A stretch of 30,846 bases of DNA from Competibacteraceae bacterium UBA6584. Its GTDB lineage: Bacteria; Pseudomonadota; Gammaproteobacteria; Competibacterales; Competibacteraceae. A model generated the notes under the pieces. It searched no databases. It was not told the DNA's origin and saw only the letters and a program-made list of their open reading frames with translations. Below are positions 1 through 10,395 of the stretch, in pieces. Made by a program: the position numbers and the translations under genes. Each line of letters begins with the position of its first letter. The stretch's first letter is position 1. The stretch covers positions 1 through 30,846 of the forward strand of contig DJIW01000061.1 of NCBI GenBank assembly GCA_002433805.1, in the 5' to 3' direction.

Positions 1-143
1 GTGGCCGAGGTGATCAGATATTTGCGGTTTTGATCGTCGCGCGGGCAATTGCTGAGGCTGAACAGATATCCGACCGCCAGTCCGGCGGCGTTACCCCGGC
101 CGTGGGCGAGTTCGTGCTGGGCCAGAAACTCTTCCAGACGGAT
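1..143 (-). pseudogene. vgrG: Continuation of vgrG beyond the premature stop (runs off the window)
   Basis: Reading on in the same frame after the TAA at 144–146 gives IRLEEFLAQHELAHGRGNAA followed by a segment containing 'GYLFSLSNCPRDDQN' and 'YLITSA'. This is the normal VgrG sequence that follows 'YPGEY' in the family. No frameshift is needed, so a single nonsense codon separates the two parts. The gene continues off the left edge, so the gp5-like needle and any effector extension cannot be judged. Confidence 0.75.
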
Positions 144-980
144 TTAGGAATAACTGTTGCCATCGCCCAGTTCGGTGTATTCGCCAGGGTAGTCGTAGAG
201 CTCAAAATGGGCCTGCGCGTGACTTTTCGGCTGATTTAAAATCGCCCGCAGCGATTTGCGCGGCGCGGTGAAATCGTAATCGTTTAGAAAATAAGCGCCC
301 GGTTGCACGCTCTGGCCGATCAGCCATTCCGACAGCGCGTCCCGCTCGCGGCGGTCGTGCGCGTCGGGCGGGAAAAAGGGCACGGTTTCATATTTGGGGA
401 ATTCTTCATGCGAGCCGATGCCGTCGGCCAACACCAGGATATTTTTACCGTTTTCGTGAATGGAATAGTAATACGCGCCTTCCTGCTCCAACAGGCGGCT
501 GATGAAGTTGAAATCGGTTTCCCGGTATTGCACGCAATAATCCCATTCGCGGTAGCTGCCGGTCAGCGCATCCTTGAAATCGGTAAAGCCTTGTTCCCTG
601 AAAATCTCCTTGACGATGTCAGGAACGGTTTTATGCTGAAAAATCCGACAGTCGGAGGTGCGGGTCAGAAACCAAAACCACGGCCTGATTTCGGCGCGGT
701 AGACGCCGTAGCGCAGGCCGCGGGTTCCTTCGTAACTGAACCGGGTCACGAAACCGTTGAAATACCGCGTCCCCTGCTGGTAGGGCAATTCCATCCGCAC
801 GGTCAGGTTGGTGCCGAGCAAATCAGCCAGCTTGATGTCGGTTTTTTCGCTGAATAGCTCCAGCCGCCCTTCGAACAACTGACCCAGTTGCTCCGTGAAG
901 GTCATTTTCCCGAACAACAGCACGTCCTCACCCAAAACGCTGTTGACGGCGATCAGTCGATGTTTTTGCGTGGTAGCCAT
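144..980 (-). CDS. vgrG: VgrG (TssI) N-terminal half, ended by an in-frame stop
   Basis: VgrG forms the trimeric spike tip of the type VI secretion system, punctures target cells and carries effectors. The 278 residues before the stop match the gp27-like VgrG half. It begins MATTQKHRLIAVNSVLGED, has the 'F.G.VT.F' beta-barrel stretch, 'RPWFWFLTRTSDCRIFQ', 'REWDYCVQYRETDFNFISRL' and 'LEQEGAYYYS', and ends in 'YDYPGEYTE'. I chose the ATG at 980 because it starts the family sequence; the frame is open to 1040 but those extra residues do not look like VgrG. The usual family length is well above 600 residues. The TAA at 144–146 falls where VgrGs normally read on into 'RLEE..AQHE', and the same frame does continue after it. 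The gene is therefore probably non-functional, or the stop is a sequencing error. No other T6SS gene is visible. Confidence 0.88.
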   Translation of the reverse strand: MATTQKHRLIAVNSVLGEDVLLFGKMTFTEQLGQLFEGRLELFSEKTDIKLADLLGTNLTVRMELPYQQGTRYFNGFVTRFSYEGTRGLRYGVYRAEIRPWFWFLTRTSDCRIFQHKTVPDIVKEIFREQGFTDFKDALTGSYREWDYCVQYRETDFNFISRLLEQEGAYYYSIHENGKNILVLADGIGSHEEFPKYETVPFFPPDAHDRRERDALSEWLIGQSVQPGAYFLNDYDFTAPRKSLRAILNQPKSHAQAHFELYDYPGEYTELGDGNSYS

Positions 981-1307
981 GATTCCCGGACTCCGCATCC
1001 CCGCCGCCTCGGGGCGGCCCAGCAGTGAGTTTAGCAGCAAACGCGCGCGCGAAAAGACGCCAGAGAGCCGGTCAATAAAGCTCCGCGCGATGGACGCTCA
1101 ACGTCTCCAGTAAATCGTTTAGCGAGAAGCGTGCCAAGCCCGCCGCCAGCCCGCTCTTACCTCCCCAGATCGAGCGCTGTTCGAGACTGTCGGCGCGGGC
1201 GGTCGCCGTCATGCGCTCCCTGCCGAGCGCGAGCAAACAAACCGCCTCTCAACGACAAAAGGCCGCAACGGCGGCCTTTTGCATGAACGGGGTGTTTCAG
1301 GGTCGCA
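981..1307. other. Intergenic stretch between vgrG and the 1308 gene
   Basis: This stretch of about 330 bases has no convincing gene. The short frames in it lack a ribosome site and any recognisable family. It holds the hairpin terminator at 1257–1280. The remainder, 981–1256, should contain the vgrG promoter, but no clear -35/-10 pair was seen. Confidence 0.5.
1257..1280 (-). terminator. Rho-independent terminator downstream of the 1308–2141 gene
   Basis: AAAAGGCCGC at 1257–1266 pairs perfectly with GCGGCCTTTT at 1271–1280 around a 4-base loop (AACG). Read on the minus strand this is a 10-bp GC-rich stem followed by T-rich sequence, 28 bases after the stop of the secreted-protein gene. The A/T ends of the stem make it potentially bidirectional. 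Confidence 0.8.
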
Positions 1308-2141
1308 TCAGCGCCACTTCTCTCCTTCGTAGCGGTCGCGGCGGGGCGGCGGCGGGGCAAACTGATCGTTGCTATCATCCCAGAACCGGTTGCGCGATGG
1401 ACGGCGCTCGCCTCTGTCGCACTCGATCACGCCCTGACGGCATAGGGTGTCGCGCCAAACGTATTTGATGAAAAACTGCGAAAATGGACGTCGTTCGGGC
1501 GAGAATTCCACCTGACGCGACGGCGACCATTCCGTCTCGCCGTAGCCCGTGCCCGGCTCCGCGCTCCGGCGGGGGGCGCTCGCCGAGGGAGCTGCTTCCG
1601 GCGAGGGCGCGCGCGAACCCCGTTGGGCATTATAACGGTCGCCTTCGCGATCCCACGCCCGACTGACTTCTTGAAACGCCGCCACCGCGATCACCCCCAT
1701 GGCGGAGGAATCGCCCCACGACTCGGCGTAGGACTCGCCCGCCTCGGTGAAGTAGAAGCGATTGACCCGATTTTTGCCGCTGCGCCAACCCTCGTAAGTT
1801 TCCTGCTCGCGCGGGCCGAGGACGTACATCCGTTCGTCCGCCGCCAGCTCCGAACGCGCCCCGGAGATGATATTGCGTCCGTCGACCGCGATCACCACCC
1901 CGATCCGCCGGTCGGTGCGGTTGCGGACCCGGATCGAGTAGCGCTCGTTGCGCCGGGCCTCCAAATACGCCTTATAAATGCCCGGCCGCTCCTCGCGCCG
2001 CAGCGGATATTCCGGCAGCGCGCCGCCCCGGTCACCGATGACCTCGACCTCGACATCGCCCGCTCCGTAACGCTGCGCCCAGGCCGCCGCCGGACCCAGC
2101 GCCAGCACCATCGCCGCCAATATCGCTTGCCATTTCTTCAT
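1308..2141 (-). CDS. Secreted protein of unknown function
   Basis: A 277-residue protein starting at the ATG at 2141, with GGTGGA just upstream. A GTG three codons earlier is possible but less likely. The first 22 residues form a signal peptide (two Lys, a hydrophobic core, then 'AAAWA' before Gln), so it is exported. The mature part has a beta-rich core of roughly residues 25–160, containing 'YSIRVRNRTDRRIGVVIAVD', 'GRNIISG' and 'NRFYFTEAGESYAESWGD'. A proline/arginine/serine-rich tail follows, including 'FAPPPPRRDRYEGEKWR' at the end. The core reads like a conserved domain of a periplasmic or surface protein, but I cannot name the family. It is transcribed alone, divergently from the PepSY/two-component genes, and is followed by a strong terminator. 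Confidence 0.75.
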   Translation of the reverse strand: MKKWQAILAAMVLALGPAAAWAQRYGAGDVEVEVIGDRGGALPEYPLRREERPGIYKAYLEARRNERYSIRVRNRTDRRIGVVIAVDGRNIISGARSELAADERMYVLGPREQETYEGWRSGKNRVNRFYFTEAGESYAESWGDSSAMGVIAVAAFQEVSRAWDREGDRYNAQRGSRAPSPEAAPSASAPRRSAEPGTGYGETEWSPSRQVEFSPERRPFSQFFIKYVWRDTLCRQGVIECDRGERRPSRNRFWDDSNDQFAPPPPRRDRYEGEKWR

Positions 2142-2209
2142 GGAATCCACCCGCTGTTGTTTGATGAATTGGTTACGCCGTATCGATTTTTAGCCCGATC
2201 ATCCGTACG

Positions 2210-2236
2210 ATTCAGCCTAGGGCCGATTGGCTGAAT
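2210..2236. repeat. Short inverted repeat in the divergent spacer
   Basis: ATTCAGCC at 2210–2217 is the reverse complement of GGCTGAAT at 2229–2236, with 11 bases between. Its right arm overlaps the left arm of the larger inverted repeat that begins at 2232, so the two could form alternative structures. Confidence 0.6.
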
Positions 2237-2311
2237 CCGGACTGAACCCTCGGAACTCGCGCCCGGCGGCGCGCCGCCCGCGAAACCGGCCGGTGGTTCA
2301 GTCCGGATTCA
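2232..2311. repeat. Perfect 17-bp inverted repeat with nested palindrome
   Basis: TGAATCCGGACTGAACC at 2232–2248 is exactly repeated in reverse complement at 2295–2311. The 46-base loop contains the self-complementary 14-mer GGCGGCGCGCCGCC. It lies between two divergent genes and belongs to neither coding region. It could be a REP-like or miniature mobile element, a cruciform or a regulatory structure; the sequence alone does not decide. Confidence 0.8.
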
Positions 2312-2379
2312 TTGTTAAACCGTTAGGCTGTAAGCTAATCGAATCCATTGCCATTGGTTTGTTTTGGAAACCTCCCATC

Positions 2380-2712
2380 ATGTCCGATAGGTTTCAACGA
2401 TCGCGACGCTTGGCGCTGCTGGCGCTGGCCGGCCTGTCAATCGCCGCCGACGCGCAAGCCCAAGGCTTCTGGCGCAACCGGGGCGGCGATTACGGCGAAC
2501 CGCCGCGCGCTCGGGAAAACCGCCCGCCGCGTCAGTTCGCCGATCCAGACCGCGCCGCCAACGCCGCGCGCGAAGCCACCGGCGGCCGGGTGCTGGGCGT
2601 GCAAGGCCCGGACCGGGACGGTCGGCCCGGCTACCGGGTCCGCATCCTCGAACCGGGCGGGCGCGTGCGCAATTGGCATTACGATCCCGAAAACGATGGA
2701 AGACGGGATTGA
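2380..2712 (+). CDS. Small exported PepSY-domain protein
   Basis: A 110-residue protein. Residues 1–27 look like a signal peptide (RSRR, then a hydrophobic stretch, ending 'AQA' before Gln). A PepSY-like unit follows at about residues 57–103: helix 'DRAANAAREATGGRVLGVQG', then 'GYRVRILEPGGRVRNWHYDP'. PepSY units are small periplasmic modules found near proteases and sensor kinases, where they are thought to modulate them. It lies 35 bases upstream of the response regulator and in the same direction, a common gammaproteobacterial arrangement, so it may tune the sensor encoded two genes downstream. I start at the ATG at 2380, which directly precedes the signal peptide; the frame is open further upstream but that part is low-complexity. 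Confidence 0.78.
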   Translation: MSDRFQRSRRLALLALAGLSIAADAQAQGFWRNRGGDYGEPPRARENRPPRQFADPDRAANAAREATGGRVLGVQGPDRDGRPGYRVRILEPGGRVRNWHYDPENDGRRD

Positions 2713-2747
2713 ACATCCAGATCGAACTCCGTTCCGAATAAAGCCCT

Positions 2748-3431
2748 ATGCGCATCCTGATTATCGAAGACGAAGCCCCGCTGCTGGAGCGGGTGACCGC
2801 CCAATTGCGCCAGCAAGGTTATGCGGTCGATACCGCCTCGGACGGCCGCAACGGCCTCTATCTGGGTCAGGAATACCCGCTGGACGCGGCCGTGGTGGAT
2901 CTGGGCTTGCCCGACTTGTCCGGCATCGAGGTCATCCGCCAGTGGCGGGCGGCGGGACGGCGTTTTCCGGTGCTGATCCTCACCGCGCGCGGCCGCTGGC
3001 AAGACAAGGTCGAGGGCCTGGAAGCGGGCGCCGATGATTATCTGGTCAAACCGTTTTACATGGAAGAGTTGCTGGCCAGGCTGCGGGCGTTGATCCGCCG
3101 CACCGGCGGCTGGACGCAGGCGGTTTTATCCTGCGGCCCCATCGCGCTCGACACCGGCGGCCAGCAGGTCACCTTGGACGGCCAACCGATCGAATTGACC
3201 GCTTACGAATACAAACTGCTGGAATATCTGATCCTGCACGCCGGCACGGTGATTTCCAAAACCGAACTGACCGAGCATCTTTATCAGGAAGACGAAGATC
3301 GCGACAGCAACGTGCTGGAAGTGCTGGTCGGCCGGTTGCGCCGCAAGCTGGACCCCGAGCGCGCGCTCAACCCCATCGAAACCTTGCGCGGGCGCGGTTA
3401 TCGGTTCCGGCTGGAACGTTCGGCCGGCTGA
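2748..3431 (+). CDS. OmpR/PhoP-family response regulator
   Basis: A 227-residue DNA-binding regulator. The N-terminal receiver has the acidic pocket (E7, D8), the phospho-acceptor D51 in 'VVDLGLPD', T79 and K101 in 'DDYLVKPF'. The C-terminal half is a winged-helix output domain (about 125–223) with 'LTAYEYKLLEYL', 'SNVLEVLVGRLRRKL' and 'IETLRGRGYRF'. Length and motifs are full. The sensor kinase begins 6 bases after its stop, so the two form a cognate pair. PhoP is the closest well-known relative by pattern, but the signal (Mg, pH, metal or other) cannot be read from the sequence. Confidence 0.93.
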   Translation: MRILIIEDEAPLLERVTAQLRQQGYAVDTASDGRNGLYLGQEYPLDAAVVDLGLPDLSGIEVIRQWRAAGRRFPVLILTARGRWQDKVEGLEAGADDYLVKPFYMEELLARLRALIRRTGGWTQAVLSCGPIALDTGGQQVTLDGQPIELTAYEYKLLEYLILHAGTVISKTELTEHLYQEDEDRDSNVLEVLVGRLRRKLDPERALNPIETLRGRGYRFRLERSAG

Positions 3432-3437
3432 GCGCCG

Positions 3438-4817
3438 ATGCACTCCCTCCGGGGCCGGTTGCTGGTCGCGGCCAGCGCGGTGCTCGCCGCCTTCCTCGGC
3501 CTGACCGGTCTGACCCTCGACGGCGCGTTTCGAGAGAGCGCGCTGAGCGCGGTCCAAAGTCGCTTGCAAGCCCAAGTCTATCTGCTGTTGGGCGCGGCCG
3601 AGCTGGACCCCTTCAAACGCCTGACCATCCCGCAAACCCTGTCCGAAGCGCGTTTTTCCATGCCGGATTCCGGCCTGTACGCCGACGTACTGGACAGCCA
3701 AAGCAATCTGGTATGGCGCTCGCTCTCGCTGCTGGGTCTTGCGCTGCCGTTTTTTCCCGCCGTGCGCAACCCCGGCGAGACTCAATTCGCGCTGCTGGAA
3801 TCAGCGGACGGCGCGCCGCTGTTCGTGCTGGCCTTGACGGTCAACTGGGAAACCAGCCCCAACGAATACCAAAGCTACACCTTTCGCGTCGCCGAGACGC
3901 AAGCCGAATATCTCGACCAGCTCTGGATTTTCCGCCGCAGCCTGTGGGGCTGGCTGCTCGGCGCGACGGGCGTGCTGCTGGCCGGTCAGGGCTTGATCCT
4001 GCGCTGGAGCCTCAAACCGTTGCGGCGGGTCGCCACCGAAGTTAAGGAAATCGAAACCGGCAAGCGGGCCGAACTCGGCGGCGGCTACCCCGAGGAGCTG
4101 CTGCCGCTGACCGCCAATCTCAACGCCTTGCTTCGTCAGAGCCACGCCCATCTCGAACGTTACCGCAACGCGCTGGCCGATCTGGCGCACAGCTTGAAAA
4201 CGCCGCTGGCGGTCCTGCGCGGCACTCTGGAAAACCGCGTCGCGCTCGACGAACTCGAACGGACCCTGGGCGAGCAATTGGAGCGGATGAACCGAACAGT
4301 GGATTATCAGTTGCAGCGCGCCGCCGCCTCGGGGCGGATCGCGCTCAGCGCGCCGCTGCAGGTCGCGCCCATCGCCCGCAAGATTCAGGATTCGCTGGCC
4401 AAGGTTTACGCCAGTCGCTCGCTGCAACTGAAAACCGAAGTGCCGGCCGCGACCATGTTTTACGGCGATGAAGGGGATCTGATGGAAATCCTCGGCAATC
4501 TGGCGGACAACGCCTGCAAATGGTGCCGGCGGCAGGTGGTGATGCGCGCTTATCCCGCCGACCGCGAGGGCCGCTTGGAATTGGTGGTGGAAGTGGAAGA
4601 CGACGGACCCGGCATCCCCGCCGAGCACGCGCCGTTGCTGCTCGGCCGGGGCCAGCGCGCCGACCCGACGGTCGCGGGCCACGGCATCGGTTTGGCGGTC
4701 GTCCGGGATTTGGTGGAGGACGTGTATTACGGCCAGCTGGATATCCGGCGCGGCGCGCTCGGCGGCGCGCTGGTGCAAGCGCGCTTGCGCTTTCAGGCGG
4801 AAGGCGGCTTGACTTAG
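3438..4817 (+). CDS. PhoQ-like sensor histidine kinase
   Basis: A 459-residue membrane sensor. Transmembrane helix 1 lies at about residues 8–27, a periplasmic sensing region at about 30–165, and helix 2 at about 168–189. A HAMP-like linker follows, then the dimerisation helix with the phospho-acceptor H251 in 'LADLAHSLKTPLAVLRG'. The ATP-binding domain has an N box (N354/N358 in 'GNLADNA'), a G1 box 'EDDGPGIP' near 387–394 and a G2 box 'GHGIGLAV' near 414–421. It is complete and probably phosphorylates the regulator encoded just upstream. A small hairpin with a TTCG loop (4817–4830) overlaps the stop but lacks a T run. Confidence 0.92.
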   Translation: MHSLRGRLLVAASAVLAAFLGLTGLTLDGAFRESALSAVQSRLQAQVYLLLGAAELDPFKRLTIPQTLSEARFSMPDSGLYADVLDSQSNLVWRSLSLLGLALPFFPAVRNPGETQFALLESADGAPLFVLALTVNWETSPNEYQSYTFRVAETQAEYLDQLWIFRRSLWGWLLGATGVLLAGQGLILRWSLKPLRRVATEVKEIETGKRAELGGGYPEELLPLTANLNALLRQSHAHLERYRNALADLAHSLKTPLAVLRGTLENRVALDELERTLGEQLERMNRTVDYQLQRAAASGRIALSAPLQVAPIARKIQDSLAKVYASRSLQLKTEVPAATMFYGDEGDLMEILGNLADNACKWCRRQVVMRAYPADREGRLELVVEVEDDGPGIPAEHAPLLLGRGQRADPTVAGHGIGLAVVRDLVEDVYYGQLDIRRGALGGALVQARLRFQAEGGLT

Positions 4818-4902
4818 CGGTTTCGACCGCGATCCGATGGACGCGAGAGCGGTTGCGGCGGTTTCGCGATACCCTTAGGCGGTCCCGTCACGAGAACCCG
4901 CC

Positions 4903-5934
4903 ATGTTGACTATCGCCACGTTCAACCTTTGCAATCTGAGCGCAAGCGCCGCGCCGGCCCGATTGGAGCGTCTCGGCGCGATCATCGCCCAAGATCTGCA
5001 AGGCCCCGCCATTGTGGCCGTCCAGGAAATCGCGCAGGAAAACCCACAACCGGCGAACGCTTCGGTTGCGGCTGACGCCGCCTATCAATCCCTGATTAAC
5101 GCCGTCGCCAACGCCGGCGGACCGGCCTACGTCCATCGGGAAATTCCACCGCTGGCCGACCAGGACGGCGGCATGGCCGGCGCGAACATCCGCGTCGGAT
5201 TGCTGTTCGATCCAACACGGCTGCAATTTTCCGACCGAGGAAACGCGGGCCCTCGGGATAGCGTCGGCATTCGCTTCAGCAGCGCCGGCCCCAGTCTGAC
5301 GCTCAATCCCGGCCGCGTCGCGCCGGCGCATCCCGCCTTCGCCGGCGACGCGCACCGTCATTGGGCTCCCAGCCGCAAGGCGCTGGCGGCGGAATTCGAG
5401 GCGGGCGGACGGCGTCTGTTCGTCATCGTCTGCCATTTCAAATCGATGCGCGCGATGACCCGTCGCACCCAAGACTACGCCAAGAAACAGCGCCACGCTC
5501 AAGCCGAATTGATTCACGGTTTCGCCGCCGATCTCCTCGCCTGCGACCCTGATGCCGCCATCGTGGTTCTGGGCGATCTCAACGACGTGCCCGGCTCAAA
5601 AACGCTGAAGGAGCTAAAAGGCCCGCGCCTTCACAATCTGTTGGATGACGCGCCGCGCGGTCAATGCTACACCCGACGCCACGGCGGCCTACCGCAAGCC
5701 TTGGATCACATCTTGGTCAGCCCGGCGCTGCGGCCCGGCGCCGCGGTCCAAATCCCGCACCTCAACAGCGACGCCGCGCCGGGCAAACCCGAACCCGCCA
5801 GCGATCACGATCCGGTTTTGGCGCTGTTGCCGGCCTTTCCCATTAAGGAATCCTTCAGCCGCCTTATCCAACAATGGACTCATGACGGGCGCGGACCGAC
5901 TACCGATCCCCCCGTCGCTTCAACGATCACATGA
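4903..5934 (+). CDS. Endonuclease/exonuclease/phosphatase-family hydrolase
   Basis: A 343-residue metal-dependent phosphodiesterase fold (DNase I/exonuclease III superfamily). Visible catalytic positions are N8 in 'IATFNL', E42 in 'AVQEIAQEN', H178 in 'VCHFKS', D225 and N227 in 'LGDLNDVP', and D301/H302 in 'SDHDPVL'. There is no signal peptide, so it should be cytoplasmic. The family includes nucleases, sphingomyelinases and phosphatases; the substrate cannot be assigned. The last ~30 residues after the fold are low-complexity. It lies 85 bases after the kinase gene and may be transcribed separately. Confidence 0.83.
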   Translation: MLTIATFNLCNLSASAAPARLERLGAIIAQDLQGPAIVAVQEIAQENPQPANASVAADAAYQSLINAVANAGGPAYVHREIPPLADQDGGMAGANIRVGLLFDPTRLQFSDRGNAGPRDSVGIRFSSAGPSLTLNPGRVAPAHPAFAGDAHRHWAPSRKALAAEFEAGGRRLFVIVCHFKSMRAMTRRTQDYAKKQRHAQAELIHGFAADLLACDPDAAIVVLGDLNDVPGSKTLKELKGPRLHNLLDDAPRGQCYTRRHGGLPQALDHILVSPALRPGAAVQIPHLNSDAAPGKPEPASDHDPVLALLPAFPIKESFSRLIQQWTHDGRGPTTDPPVASTIT

Positions 5935-5950
5935 CTGGAGGGTTGGCAAC

Positions 5951-6343
5951 ATGAAAAAATCTCTGTTAGGCGCGGCGATTTTGCTGGGCGGTTTACTCTC
6001 GGCCCCGGCCGTCATGGCTTACGGCGGCGCCCATGAGTATTGGGAAACCCGTTACAGCGATCGGAAATGGAACGGCTCCCGCCACCATTCCGAGCGAATT
6101 CACCACCTGCGCGCGAAACTGGATCGGAGTCAGGATGAACGCCGGCGGGTGGAATGGGCTTACAACCAGGCCCGCAGCCGTGGCGACTGGCCCACGGTCC
6201 GGTTTCAGGAAGCTCGTTTGAACCGTCTGGACCGCGAAATCCACCGCTATCGCTACGAGCTGCGCCGCGCCTACGAACAGGCCCGGCGGGACCGCTACCG
6301 GCATGAGGTCTGGAGCGACGAGTACAGTTATCGTTATAACTGA
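5951..6343 (+). CDS. Small secreted Arg-rich coiled protein of unknown function
   Basis: A 130-residue protein. Residues 1–23 are a clear signal peptide (MKKSLLGAAILLGGLLSAP, ending 'VMA'). The mature part is rich in Arg, Tyr, His and Glu, with heptad-like helices: 'HHLRAKLDRSQDERRRVEWA' and 'LNRLDREIHRYRYELRRAY'. It probably forms a periplasmic helical hairpin. A GGAGG lies about 9 bases before the ATG, fixing the start. It follows the hydrolase gene by 16 bases and is closed by a strong terminator. General resemblance to small periplasmic stress or metal-binding helical proteins is noted, but no family is assigned. Confidence 0.8.
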   Translation: MKKSLLGAAILLGGLLSAPAVMAYGGAHEYWETRYSDRKWNGSRHHSERIHHLRAKLDRSQDERRRVEWAYNQARSRGDWPTVRFQEARLNRLDREIHRYRYELRRAYEQARRDRYRHEVWSDEYSYRYN

Positions 6344-6420
6344 GCGGAACAAACGGCGTTCCAGCGTCAATCGCCGGATCGAACGCCGGCGGCTGACCCG
6401 CGCATGCGCCGCTGAAAGCA

Positions 6421-6446
6421 GAGGGCTCGGTTCAATCCGAGCCCTC
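6421..6446 (+). terminator. Rho-independent terminator after the 5951 gene
   Basis: GAGGGCTCGG at 6421–6430 pairs perfectly with CCGAGCCCTC at 6437–6446 (6-base loop TTCAAT), followed by GGTCGTTTT. It lies 77 bases after the stop of the small secreted protein and between convergent genes. It could also act weakly on the minus strand, where TopB–RecQ ends at 6573. Confidence 0.82.
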
Positions 6447-6572
6447 GGTCGTTTTGGAGCGATCAAGCCGCGCGAGGCCCAGCGCGCTCCCGCTCGGCCG
6501 CCGCCATTGAGATCGATATCGGAAACCTCGGCGCGCGGTCAAAACCCTACACGCGAGATCGAAATCACCCCC

Positions 6573-10373
<3,801 letters not shown>

Positions 10374-10395
10374 AGGCGAAAAACAGGGTCGCGGC

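Noticed and set aside
3801..4778. A 325-codon minus-strand open frame opposite the sensor kinase
   Set aside because: The kinase motifs on the plus strand are unambiguous; the reverse frame has antisense-type composition.
4817..4830. Hairpin GCGGT-TTCG-ACCGC at the end of the sensor kinase gene as a terminator
   Set aside because: Only 5 bp of stem and no following T run; too weak to call.
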